This document shows, piece after piece, positions 18,615-28,518 of a stretch of DNA of 41,964 bases; within the stretch, counting starts at the first letter, position 1, and each line of letters starts with the position of its first letter. Under the pieces are notes generated by a model. The model was not told the DNA's origin. It was given only the letters and a program-made list of their open reading frames with translations, and made no database searches. Source of the stretch: a virus. Both the position numbers and the translations under genes were made by a program. Location: positions 1 through 41,964 of the IMG/VR virus record IMGVR_UViG_3300009104_000043, one strand, 5' to 3'.

Positions 18615-21600
18615 ATGCCTAAATTAACACAAGATTTTAATATATCGCCTTATTATGATGATTTTAATGAAGTAAATAAATTTTATAAGGTTTTATATCG
18701 TCCTGGATATTCTGTTCAGGCAAGAGAATTAAATCAAATACAATCTATTCTTCAAAATCAGTTAGAAAAAACAGGAGATACCCTTTATCAAGATGGCTCT
18801 AGAGTTTTAGGAGCAGAATTAATTTTAAATAATAAGATTAATTCTTTGAAATTAAAACCAACTTATTCTGATATTGCAATTATTTCATCAAATTTTAATG
18901 GTAGAATTATTCAAGGACAAACATCTGGAGCAAAAGCAGAAGTTGTAGTAAGTAAAGGTTTTTCGACTGATAATTTAGATATTTTAATGATAAATTATGT
19001 CGATGATACTACATTTTTAGATAACGAAACAATTAATACTGTTGATACTGGAACAACATATTTTGCAACTGTTGCTGGAGAAGATGATGGATTAATAGGA
19101 GCAACTACGGAAACATCTTTGGCTTCTGGTTTGGGTTCTGTAATTAGTGTTAACGAAGGACTATTTTACATTGGTGGGTATTTTGTACATGTTTCTCCTC
19201 AAACTCTTGTTTTAGATACTGAGAATAATAATCCTTCTATAAGAATAGGATTATCAATTACAGAAACTATTGTTTCAAGTATTGAAGATTCTACACTTTT
19301 AGACAATGCAATAGGAACTCCTAACTATTCTGCACCTGGAGCAAATAGATATAAAATTGATTTAGAATTATCATCAAAAACTTATTTTGAATCTGGTAAA
19401 GCAATAGCATCATCAGGTGTTACTTTTTCTGTAAACACTAAAGATAATAGATCAGGAACAGTAAATATAACAACAACTACTGATCATAATTTGTTTGTAG
19501 GTGATGTTATAGTTGTATCTGGTGTTACTGAAACAGAATATAATGGAAAATATACAATTTCAGCAGTTGGATCTACTACAACATTTTCTTATCTAATACA
19601 AGGCAAACCATCAACACCTGCTACTGGAACACCTGTATATGTAAAAGGAGTAACTGATCCAATTATTAAAAGTTCGGATTCTAATTTTATTGAATTATTG
19701 AGATTAGAAAATGGTGAAAAGATTGAAGAAGTAAAGTTTCCTATTATGGGAAATATAGAAAAAACTTTAGCAAGACGAACATTTGATGCTTCGGGAGATT
19801 TTACAGTTAGGCCATTTTCCCTTGATGTTATTGATCATAAAATACAAGGAACTGCAAGTGAGAGAACGACAACAAATACAAGCACAACTGTTACTGCTAA
19901 TGGTGCAAACTTTATAGCAGATGTTAATGTTGGTGATACCATATTCTTTTCAGGAAATACTTCAAAAACTGCCGCTGTTACATCAATAGGAAATACTACA
20001 TCTTTAACATTAACAACTGGAACAGCTTTAGGAGATGGAAGTAATAATCAAAGAATAGGTGTATCTACAAAATTATCTGCAGAATTAAGTCCTGGAAAAG
20101 CATATATTAAGGGATTTGAACACGAAACTATAAATCCAACATTTGTAAATTTAAATAAAGCAAGAAGTACAGAAGCAGTTTCCGCAGAAAAACAAGGAGT
20201 TGAATTTGGACCATATGCAAAAGTAACAGATGTTATTTGTGATACTGCTTTTTCTTTGGGAGTAAATTCTGCAACTATTAATTCAACATCTGGCGGAACT
20301 GGTGCTGATTTGTTAGATTTACATATGGTTAAATGGCCATCGACTGAAATATGTCATGGAACAGTAACCACAAGCGAAAAAATTACATTTACATCAAATG
20401 GAGCAATTGCTAAAGTTGGTATTGATAATACTTCAGCCGCAAAAATAGCAAATACAAAAATAGGTACAGCAAGATTAAGACAACTTGATTTTAGAGCAGG
20501 AAGATCATCTACGGTAGATACTGAATATGGTGGTGGAGCTGATGCTAATGGTACTTATCATATAAAATTTCCTGCAATATATGATGCTCATTTATTTGAT
20601 TTTCGATTTGATAAAGCAACTGGAACTGTAGGTGGTGGAGTAGCAAATACGACACTCATACAATTAAAAACATCAGGTGACCAATCTTTTCCAACAATGA
20701 ATTGTTTGTATGGTGCAACTATAACTGTTAATACATCATATTTGGGCGTAAATACTTCTGATACTAGAAAAATAATTAGTTGGTCAGGAGCAAATAACCA
20801 TATAGATGTAGGTTATGATCCTGATAATGATGGATCTGCTGAAGCCGCTAATTATCATGCAGAATTAGATAGTGCATTAACACAACCAACTCAAGATACT
20901 TCTACTTATTCTATAAATTTTGGAGTTAAAGATATTCGTTCTGCGGTTCAAACAACAACTACCGTTTTTAATAAAGCAATGAATGTTGATATTAGCGGTA
21001 AAAATGATTTAACTGAAACAGGAAATACTATTATATTTGATAATAATGATGATCAAAGATCACTATTGTTTCCTTATCAAAATAAAACCGTTGCGGGTTT
21101 AACAAAAGCATCTTATAAATTAAAAAGAGCATTTACAGCAACACTTACTGGTAATTCAGCATCTATTACTGCTTCGGAAGCGGGAGAATTGTTTTATCCA
21201 GCAACTGGAGCAGGAAATGTTACTGCCGCGGTTGCAGATGCTAATTATCTAGTTTGGACTGTAAATAATTATGCAGACGGAAGCTCCGCTGGAGATGGTG
21301 TAGGAGAATATATTGAATTTAGTAATACTTCTGGATCTTCATTAGGAGACGGTAGATATATTTCATTAAATGCTACTGGAGATCAATTAACAATTAATGT
21401 AGAGTCAGATGTTGTTGGCGCAAGAGATTATACAGGTAATACAATACATGTTATTGCTACAATGATGTATAAGGCGGCAGGAGCAACAAGAACGAATGGT
21501 GGTATTGGTACAAAAACTTTAGTAACAGGAAATACTACAGTTGCTAATATAGTTTCTGGTTCATCAAATACGGTTCAGGCTGATTCTGGACAAATTTATT

Positions 21601-24600
21601 TTGGTAATACAACGTGCTTTATAAATGCTCAACCCAAAATAGCTAATAGTTTAAAATTATCAGATGTTAAAAAATTAGTTGCTGTTGTAGATTCTTTAGA
21701 TGAAGGAGAAGAAGTTACAAATACAATGTTAACTACGGCTATAGCCAATACTGCAAATGCACATAATATTACAAGTAAATTTATATTTGATAATGGTCAA
21801 AGAGACAATTATTATGACTATGCTAGTATAACTTTAAAAACAGGAGAAGCAAAACCAGTTGGTAAGGTAATAGCAGTAGTTGATTATTATAATCATACTG
21901 GTTATGGTCCATTTACAGTTGATTCTTATATTTGGTCTGGTTCTGGAAATACAGCATATAGTGATATTCCATCATATACAAGTCCAATTACTGGAGCAAA
22001 AGTTGAATTAAGAGATATGATTGATTTTAGACCTAAGAGATTGGGATATGAAACATCTGATGGTACTAATGCTCAAGATAATGATATTACAGCAACAGCA
22101 AATGTATTTAATGAAAAAGCAATGCCTGATTATGATTATACATTTGATGCGGATTATTCCTATTATATTCCTAGAAAAGATAAAATTGTATTGAATAGAG
22201 ATAGAACATTTAATGTAATTGAAGGAATATCAGATAAATCACCACAATTACCGGTAGATGATGATGATTCGATGACTTTGTATAATCTTGAAATTCCTGC
22301 ATATACTTTCAATGCAGATGATGTAAAAGTAAATTATGTTGACAATAAAAGATTTACAATGAGAGATGTTGGTAAACTTGAAAGAAGAATTGAAAATCTC
22401 GAATATTATGTTTCTCTTAGTTTGCTAGAAAAAGAAGCCGATGGATTAGTTATTACAGATGCTAATAATAATGATAGATTTAAAAATGGAATTCTTGTAG
22501 ATCCATTTGCAGGACATAATATTGGAGATGTTTTTGATGATGATTTTAATGCATCAATTGATTATGATAAAAAAATATTAAGACCGTCTTTTAGTACTGA
22601 TTTACATTCATTAAATTTTAATGCTAATAGTAATGAAGGTCAGGCTTTTTCGACATTAGTTAATAATTCAGGCGTTTTAACTCTTCCATTTGCGGCAAAT
22701 ACATTTATAGCAATGCCTCTTACAGGATCAAATGAAAATAAAAATACTCAAAAAACTTTTCAGATAAATCCTTTTTCTGTTCAGAATTATATGGGTCAAA
22801 TGAAATTGGATCCATATAGTGATATATGGTATGATCAAAGCAGTCAAGTACAAGTAAAAGTTAATATCGAAGGACAATATGATAATTGGGTTTCGGGTAT
22901 TTTAACAAATAAAGGACATGGTACTCATTGGAATGATTGGGAAGAAATTTGGTCTGGATCTCAAATCAATAATGAGGTTAAGGAAGGAATTAGAGATACT
23001 GGAGATATATCAAATAATAATAGAAAAGCAAAAACAACAGATCAAACCAAAACATTAACTGGACTAAGTTCTGGAAGTGTACCAGAAAAAATTATTAAAA
23101 CTGTTGGAAATAAAACAGTTAATTTAAGTGTAGTTCCAAAAGTAAGATCACAATCAGTAACTTTTGTTGCTAAAGGATTAAAACCAGGTAAAAATGTCTA
23201 TGCTTATTTTGGTGATCGAAATGTATCAGCTAATGTAAAACAAGCATGTATTGTGAGTTTGTCAAATGTAAGTACGTCTAATGTATTTCGAACAACTCCA
23301 GGAAATTTTGAACAAGTTACAATTCAAGGTTCTGGAGTAAACGCAAGTAATACTGCTAAAATTATTTACATGAGTGATAGAAATAATCAGAATAGTTGTA
23401 CTGTTTTACTTACAGATTTATCTGCTCAAACTGCTTTTACTATTGGATCGGTAGTTAAAGGAGATGCTACTGAAGCGAATGGGTCTATTTCTGCAATTAC
23501 ACATTATAGTGTTGATGATACGGAGCTAACAGTTTCTACCGAAGGTGTTGTTGGAGGAGTTTTTAATATTCAGCCAGATACATTTACGGGAGGACAAAAT
23601 CTTTTTAGACTAACGGATGAACCAGATAATATTTCTAATATTACAACATCAGTTGCAGAAGAAATATTTCATTCTACAGGAACAATTGATACTAAAAATG
23701 AAATGGGTTTAGTTTCTCTTAGACCATTTGTTTCTAGACGAGAAAATATTAAAGAAGAAAGAATTACAAGAGCAACTTCTGATGGAAGACAATCCAAATC
23801 TACTGATTTTATGAATCCAATGGCACAAACTTTTTTGATTGATAAAAATCAATATCCTTCAGGCATTTTCATTAATTCTGTAACTTTATTTTTTAATGCA
23901 AAAGACACATCAGTAGGAAATAAAACTCCTGTAACTTTGCAATTAAGACCTATGGTTAATGGAATGCCGAGTACATCATTAATTATACCAGGAAGTGAAG
24001 TTATTTTAACTCCTGGAAGAATTACTGCAAATACAAGTACTCCTGTAGCAAATACAAGTGGAGGATTTCCTGCTGGCTTTTTAGGAAATTCTGATACTGC
24101 AAATAAGAGTGCTACGGATTTTGGGTCAAGAACAATGTTTAAATTTGATCATCCTATTTTTCTTTCTCCAGATGAATATGCAATTTGTGTTTTAACTAAT
24201 AGTAGTTCATATAAAATTTATGGATTTGAATATGGTGCTTTTCATACTGGAACTTCTAGAAAAATAACAAAACAACCATATATTGGAAATTTTTTCAAAC
24301 CTTCTAATGTGGGAGATTGGAAAGAAGTAATAGATCAAGGAATAATGTTTCAATTAGATAGATGTGAATTTATATCAGCTAATGCATATGCTAGATTAGA
24401 TAATTCTGATGTTTCAAGTGGAAATGCAAGTTCAAATACAACTATGGATGCATTTAAAGTGATAACAGAATCACTTAATTTTGCAAATACTTATACAAGT
24501 TTTGATTATTATGCAACAGATTTGGCTGGAGCAACAAAAGGTTCTGAGGTAAGATTTAAAGAAAACAAAAATGTTGATTTCAAAAAACAAAAGCAAATTA

Positions 24601-25532
24601 CATATCCTCAGGCCGCAAATAATAGTTTTACAATTAATGTTTATTTTGAATCTGCAAATACTTTAATATCCCCAGTAATTGATGAACAAAGAACTGGTAT
24701 TATTAGTATTGAAAATCTTATTAACGATGGAAGTTTGTCAAATTCTGATATTGTTTTATCTAATACTGGATCGGGTTACTTTCAAACTGAAGTAGGTAGT
24801 GCAACAAGCAATGCGGCTTCAGATGGTAATACAAGTGTATTTGTAGTATCTGCTCCTGATATTGGATCAAATACTGCTACATTAGCCGCTAATGTTCATG
24901 CAAATGGTATTATTAATCAAGTTGTTGTTAAAAGTGGTGGTTCAGGATATATTTCTACACCAACTATTACTAATTATGATGTTACGGGATCGTCCGATCC
25001 TGCTACTAATGTACGAATGACAACGGCCGCGGCTATTAGTATTGTTGGTGAAGGCGCTAATAATACTACAACTTTATCTACAACAAATGTGATATCATTT
25101 TCTTCTGGCGGTAATTTAAAAGCTAGATATATTTCACGAAGGGTTACATTAGAAGAAAATTTTGATGCAATGGATCTTAAAGTGTATATGGATGCATATA
25201 AACCTAGAGGATCTAATATTCATGCTTATTATAAAGTTCTTTCTAGTGATGATTCAGAGTCTTTTGATGATAAGTCATGGATTCTTATGAATCAACAGAC
25301 TGCAAGCGGTACTTATTCTATGAATGAAAATGATTTTAAACGATTTGAATTTAAAACATATGATGAAAAAATTTCTTATTTAGCCACTAGTGGTGCAAAG
25401 TATGAAAGATTTAGAACATTTGCAATTAAAATAGTTATGACTTTAGATAGAACATCACAGGATTCTTTTATAGGAATTCCTAAAATATCTAATTTACGAG
25501 CAATAGCTCTTGATAGTGAAGGGACTCCTTGA
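18615..25532 (+). CDS. Giant DUF4815-type tail/baseplate fibre-like protein (2305 aa)
   Basis: The N-terminus is the DUF4815 signature: PYYDDFNEVNKFYKVLYRPG, then YSVQARELNQIQSILQNQLE and DGSRVLGAELI (residues about 12-70). Further blocks known from this family are IPRKDKIVLNRDRTFNVIEG (about 1185), FSVQNYMGQMKLDPYSDIWY (about 1386), NPMAQTFLIDKNQYPSGIFI (about 1734), MFKFDHPIFLSPDEYAICVL (about 1840) and RRVTLEENFDAMDLKVYMDA (about 2175). Inserted modules include a HNLFVGDVIVVSGV unit (about 275-346) and a TANGANFIADVNVGDTIFFS unit (about 420-482). It lies where T4 has gp9-gp12, so it is probably a peripheral baseplate or side-fibre protein. GGAG precedes the ATG. It is the largest gene in the window. 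Confidence 0.8.
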   Translation: MPKLTQDFNISPYYDDFNEVNKFYKVLYRPGYSVQARELNQIQSILQNQLEKTGDTLYQDGSRVLGAELILNNKINSLKLKPTYSDIAIISSNFNGRIIQGQTSGAKAEVVVSKGFSTDNLDILMINYVDDTTFLDNETINTVDTGTTYFATVAGEDDGLIGATTETSLASGLGSVISVNEGLFYIGGYFVHVSPQTLVLDTENNNPSIRIGLSITETIVSSIEDSTLLDNAIGTPNYSAPGANRYKIDLELSSKTYFESGKAIASSGVTFSVNTKDNRSGTVNITTTTDHNLFVGDVIVVSGVTETEYNGKYTISAVGSTTTFSYLIQGKPSTPATGTPVYVKGVTDPIIKSSDSNFIELLRLENGEKIEEVKFPIMGNIEKTLARRTFDASGDFTVRPFSLDVIDHKIQGTASERTTTNTSTTVTANGANFIADVNVGDTIFFSGNTSKTAAVTSIGNTTSLTLTTGTALGDGSNNQRIGVSTKLSAELSPGKAYIKGFEHETINPTFVNLNKARSTEAVSAEKQGVEFGPYAKVTDVICDTAFSLGVNSATINSTSGGTGADLLDLHMVKWPSTEICHGTVTTSEKITFTSNGAIAKVGIDNTSAAKIANTKIGTARLRQLDFRAGRSSTVDTEYGGGADANGTYHIKFPAIYDAHLFDFRFDKATGTVGGGVANTTLIQLKTSGDQSFPTMNCLYGATITVNTSYLGVNTSDTRKIISWSGANNHIDVGYDPDNDGSAEAANYHAELDSALTQPTQDTSTYSINFGVKDIRSAVQTTTTVFNKAMNVDISGKNDLTETGNTIIFDNNDDQRSLLFPYQNKTVAGLTKASYKLKRAFTATLTGNSASITASEAGELFYPATGAGNVTAAVADANYLVWTVNNYADGSSAGDGVGEYIEFSNTSGSSLGDGRYISLNATGDQLTINVESDVVGARDYTGNTIHVIATMMYKAAGATRTNGGIGTKTLVTGNTTVANIVSGSSNTVQADSGQIYFGNTTCFINAQPKIANSLKLSDVKKLVAVVDSLDEGEEVTNTMLTTAIANTANAHNITSKFIFDNGQRDNYYDYASITLKTGEAKPVGKVIAVVDYYNHTGYGPFTVDSYIWSGSGNTAYSDIPSYTSPITGAKVELRDMIDFRPKRLGYETSDGTNAQDNDITATANVFNEKAMPDYDYTFDADYSYYIPRKDKIVLNRDRTFNVIEGISDKSPQLPVDDDDSMTLYNLEIPAYTFNADDVKVNYVDNKRFTMRDVGKLERRIENLEYYVSLSLLEKEADGLVITDANNNDRFKNGILVDPFAGHNIGDVFDDDFNASIDYDKKILRPSFSTDLHSLNFNANSNEGQAFSTLVNNSGVLTLPFAANTFIAMPLTGSNENKNTQKTFQINPFSVQNYMGQMKLDPYSDIWYDQSSQVQVKVNIEGQYDNWVSGILTNKGHGTHWNDWEEIWSGSQINNEVKEGIRDTGDISNNNRKAKTTDQTKTLTGLSSGSVPEKIIKTVGNKTVNLSVVPKVRSQSVTFVAKGLKPGKNVYAYFGDRNVSANVKQACIVSLSNVSTSNVFRTTPGNFEQVTIQGSGVNASNTAKIIYMSDRNNQNSCTVLLTDLSAQTAFTIGSVVKGDATEANGSISAITHYSVDDTELTVSTEGVVGGVFNIQPDTFTGGQNLFRLTDEPDNISNITTSVAEEIFHSTGTIDTKNEMGLVSLRPFVSRRENIKEERITRATSDGRQSKSTDFMNPMAQTFLIDKNQYPSGIFINSVTLFFNAKDTSVGNKTPVTLQLRPMVNGMPSTSLIIPGSEVILTPGRITANTSTPVANTSGGFPAGFLGNSDTANKSATDFGSRTMFKFDHPIFLSPDEYAICVLTNSSSYKIYGFEYGAFHTGTSRKITKQPYIGNFFKPSNVGDWKEVIDQGIMFQLDRCEFISANAYARLDNSDVSSGNASSNTTMDAFKVITESLNFANTYTSFDYYATDLAGATKGSEVRFKENKNVDFKKQKQITYPQAANNSFTINVYFESANTLISPVIDEQRTGIISIENLINDGSLSNSDIVLSNTGSGYFQTEVGSATSNAASDGNTSVFVVSAPDIGSNTATLAANVHANGIINQVVVKSGGSGYISTPTITNYDVTGSSDPATNVRMTTAAAISIVGEGANNTTTLSTTNVISFSSGGNLKARYISRRVTLEENFDAMDLKVYMDAYKPRGSNIHAYYKVLSSDDSESFDDKSWILMNQQTASGTYSMNENDFKRFEFKTYDEKISYLATSGAKYERFRTFAIKIVMTLDRTSQDSFIGIPKISNLRAIALDSEGTP
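25519..25524 (+). promoter_or_regulatory. Shine-Dalgarno-like AAGGGA before a TTG start
   Basis: AAGGGA lies 4 bases upstream of a TTG that overlaps the preceding TGA stop (TTGA, 25529-25532). The layout is the same as at gp5, and no ATG is available near the start of this small gene. Confidence 0.4.
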
Positions 25533-25759
25533 TAGTAAAAACAGATAATCCACAATATCATAGAGATACATTTTCTAATGCTATTATTGCAACTGATAAA
25601 CAGGCTTTATTAAAACATAGACAGAAAATATCACAAACAAATATTATAAAATTTAATGCAAATGAAATAAATATTCTAAAAACAGAAGTTAATATTATTA
25701 AAAAAGACATTAATAAAATTTTAGAATTGTTAAGTAAGGACAAAGATGGCAATATCTGA
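25529..25759 (+). CDS. Small coiled-coil protein (76 aa)
   Basis: The gene starts at TTG inside the stop of the giant protein and ends 14 bases inside the following gene. The product has a polar N-terminus (residues 1-20) containing DTFSNAIIATDKQALLKHRQ and a C-terminal helix with clear heptads (INILKTEVNIIKKDINKILE, about 48-67). Small proteins of this layout often sit next to the DUF4815-type gene in marine T4-like phages, in my recollection, with no assigned role. A fibre-associated or assembly-helper role is possible. Confidence 0.6.
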   Translation: MIVKTDNPQYHRDTFSNAIIATDKQALLKHRQKISQTNIIKFNANEINILKTEVNIIKKDINKILELLSKDKDGNI

Positions 25760-27500
25760 TACTAGCATTACCGATGTAGCTTTAACTAGTACGTTTGAAC
25801 AATGGCGCTTGAAAACAAATCAAGTTATCACAGTATTAAATGAGCATTCAGATGATGATCCTGTTACTAATTTAGTTTCTGCTAATTCAAAGGGCGGATT
25901 TACAATTAATTCAATCTCTGCAACAGGTGTTCTTACAGGAGCAAATGTAACTGGTACTAGATTATTGTTTAGTGGATCTCCTGAAATAAATTTTACTGGA
26001 GCAACTATTACTGATTTGGGAACTGCCGAGAAATTTGCATTAGTTGAAAGTGCTGGAGCAACTGTAACAGGTGCTAGTCCCGATAGTAAAATCGAAAGAT
26101 GTCAAATTAATGAAGTTGAGATTAATTTAAATGGTAAAAATTTAAATGCAAATGGATCTTCTACGATTAATTTTAATGGAGCAACGGTTTCTGATTTAGG
26201 AACAGTTTCACAAGTTACAATTAATGAAGGAACAATTAATGATGCAAATGTAAATATCACAGATGATAATGGTGCAAAAATTGTTACAATATCTGCGGCG
26301 GGTCCTCATCCATTGTCTGGCGCAACTTTTGGTAATGGTACATTTAATAATGCAGTTTCAGTTGGTGGATTTACACATTCTGCAAATATATCTATTAATG
26401 CTGACTCATCTTTTGTAGCTAATGTTGGAGCTATTTTTGGTTCAGATGTGGGTACTTCTAATGTAGCTATTGGTGATTTTCCAGAATATACCGTGGGGGG
26501 TGGACCGATTTCTCCTACTTCATCTAGAGGAAGACTGCATATAAGATCAGATTTTGCAGATGCAGGAACAACAAATCCTACTGCCGCCGAATCAACTGCG
26601 GATGAATTGGTATTAGAAAATGAAAATGATGTAGGAATGACATTTTTATCTGATATTGCATCTAATGCACATATTATGTTTGGTGATTCCGAAGATGCTG
26701 ACGTTGGAGGAATTGTATATAATCATGATACAGATAGTATGCATATTGTTACTGGTACCGCTAATACGGCTGTATTCGGAGATGAATTTGGCGGTTATAT
26801 GCAAATTGTGGGTGGAGATACAATTGGGGCTCAATCGGGTAAATTACATGTAAATGTAGGATCGACTGATGGTACAACAGGAATTTGGGTAGATTTAAAT
26901 GATGCGGATCAACAAGGAATTCGTGTTGATGCGAATACGGCTGGCTGTACTGCAAATGTTTTTGAATTGCGGGCCAATGTGACCACGGGTCATGCGATGA
27001 CATTAATTCATGGATTGGGAACAGGAACTTCCCATGCTATGACAGGTTCTATGCTTGCTATAACAGATAATAATAGTTCTACTGATTCTAGAGCAATTGT
27101 TGATATAAATCAAGATACAACAGGTGCTAGTGGATCAATAGGATTACAAGTTAAAACAGATGGTGGTTCAGGAATTTTTGTTGTACAAAATGCAGATAAA
27201 GCAGGATTAAATGTTGAATCTTCTGCCGCTCATACTTCTTCATTGGGTGTTTTTAAATCAGCTAGTACTACCTCGACTGGTGCAACTTTACATGTTCAAG
27301 GAAATTCTAGCACAGGAGGAACAAAAGTTGTTCAATTTGCAAATTCATCTGCCGATATTATGTCTGCAAGAGCAAATGGAGTAACTTCTTGTAGTCGTAT
27401 TGAATGTGCGGCTTTTTTAACTACAGAACATCCTACTGATGCAATACATCTATTAGGAGTGAGAGATGTAGGCGGAACAGTTGTAAACTTAGCAACATAA
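25746..27500 (+). CDS. Tail-fibre-like virion protein (584 aa)
   Basis: AAGGA upstream and the overlap with the previous gene support the ATG at 25746. The N-terminal block STFEQWRLKTNQVITVLNEH (residues about 14-33) is common in phage structural proteins. Residues about 75-190 hold repeats of the form INFxGATIxDLGT, suggesting a beta-helix or beta-prism shaft. The segment HIMFGDSEDADVGGIVYNHD (about 304-323) is typical of marine phage fibre proteins. The C-terminal 250 residues are Gly/Ser/Thr-rich short strands. It is probably a fibre or baseplate-attached adhesin. The receptor-binding tip cannot be identified by eye. Confidence 0.65.
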   Translation: MAISDTSITDVALTSTFEQWRLKTNQVITVLNEHSDDDPVTNLVSANSKGGFTINSISATGVLTGANVTGTRLLFSGSPEINFTGATITDLGTAEKFALVESAGATVTGASPDSKIERCQINEVEINLNGKNLNANGSSTINFNGATVSDLGTVSQVTINEGTINDANVNITDDNGAKIVTISAAGPHPLSGATFGNGTFNNAVSVGGFTHSANISINADSSFVANVGAIFGSDVGTSNVAIGDFPEYTVGGGPISPTSSRGRLHIRSDFADAGTTNPTAAESTADELVLENENDVGMTFLSDIASNAHIMFGDSEDADVGGIVYNHDTDSMHIVTGTANTAVFGDEFGGYMQIVGGDTIGAQSGKLHVNVGSTDGTTGIWVDLNDADQQGIRVDANTAGCTANVFELRANVTTGHAMTLIHGLGTGTSHAMTGSMLAITDNNSSTDSRAIVDINQDTTGASGSIGLQVKTDGGSGIFVVQNADKAGLNVESSAAHTSSLGVFKSASTTSTGATLHVQGNSSTGGTKVVQFANSSADIMSARANGVTSCSRIECAAFLTTEHPTDAIHLLGVRDVGGTVVNLAT

Positions 27501-27507
27501 GATAAAA

Positions 27508-28518
27508 ATGGCAAAACCTAGTACAAGAGAAGAATTAAAACAATATTGCCTTAGAACTTTAGGAAAACCAGTTATTGAAATAAATGTAGAAGATGATCAA
27601 CTGGAAGATCGAATAGACGAAGGCTTGCAATTTTTTCAGGAATATCATTTTGATGGTGTTGAAAGAATGTATAACATTCATCGAATTACGGGTTCAACTG
27701 TTAAAATTGCTTCAAACACAGGCGCCTTTACAGTAGGCGAGAAAATAACTGGTGGAACATCAAATGCAACCGCAAAAGTAGTTTCTTCAAATACTACAGT
27801 TATTACATTTAAGAGCCATAAAGATACAGATGATATTGCAAATAATGATACAACATCTAGTTTTTCAAATGGTGAAACAATAACAGGAAGTACAAGTGGA
27901 TCTACTGCAGTAGCCGAGACTGATGCATCATTAGTTACTTTTGGTGATGTAGATAATCATTATATTACATTAAGTGATTCCATAATTGGTGTGACAGGTA
28001 TTTTTGATATACAAGATACTGGTGGGGCACAGACATCAAGTGATTTGTTTTCGTTTAGATATCAGTTTCATTTAAATGAAATGCCATATCTTACTGCTAC
28101 TTCTATAATAAATTATAAAATGTCAATGCAACATTTACAATTGTTGAATGATATGTTTGTGGGAAAGAAGCCTTTACGATTTAATAGACATCAAAATCGA
28201 TTATATTTAGATATAGATTGGGATAATGATGATCTTGAAGTAGATGAATATGTTGTTGCAGAGTGTTATAGAATAATTGAACCTGCAACATTTACAGATG
28301 TATATAATGATATGTTTTTAAAGAAATATGTTACGGCTCTTTTTAAAAGACAATGGGGAGCCAATTTAATAAAATATGAAGGAGTTCAACTTCCAGGAGG
28401 AACGACACTAAATGGAAGAACAATGTTTGAAGAAGCAATAACAGAATTAAGAGAAACAGAAGAACAAGTATCTCTTAAATACGAATTACCAGTTGACTTT
28501 ATGGTTGGTCCAGGATAA
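27508..28518 (+). CDS. gp13: Neck protein gp13 with inserted beta module
   Basis: The N-terminus LKQYCLRTLGKPVIEINVED through LQFFQEYHFDGVERMY (residues about 10-55) lines up with T4 gp13 (ILRRLGAPIINVELTPDQ ... GEYHFDGVNKGF). The C-terminal half (about 190-336) includes QHLQLLNDMFVGKKPLRFNR and is also neck-like. Residues about 61-150 are an insert with two copies of the FxxGExITGxTSxxTA module (GEKITGGTSNATAKVV and GETITGSTSGSTAVAE). gp13 completes the head after DNA packaging and forms the neck with gp14. No clear Shine-Dalgarno sequence precedes it. The stop overlaps the gp14 ATG (TAATG). Confidence 0.9.
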   Translation: MAKPSTREELKQYCLRTLGKPVIEINVEDDQLEDRIDEGLQFFQEYHFDGVERMYNIHRITGSTVKIASNTGAFTVGEKITGGTSNATAKVVSSNTTVITFKSHKDTDDIANNDTTSSFSNGETITGSTSGSTAVAETDASLVTFGDVDNHYITLSDSIIGVTGIFDIQDTGGAQTSSDLFSFRYQFHLNEMPYLTATSIINYKMSMQHLQLLNDMFVGKKPLRFNRHQNRLYLDIDWDNDDLEVDEYVVAECYRIIEPATFTDVYNDMFLKKYVTALFKRQWGANLIKYEGVQLPGGTTLNGRTMFEEAITELRETEEQVSLKYELPVDFMVGPG

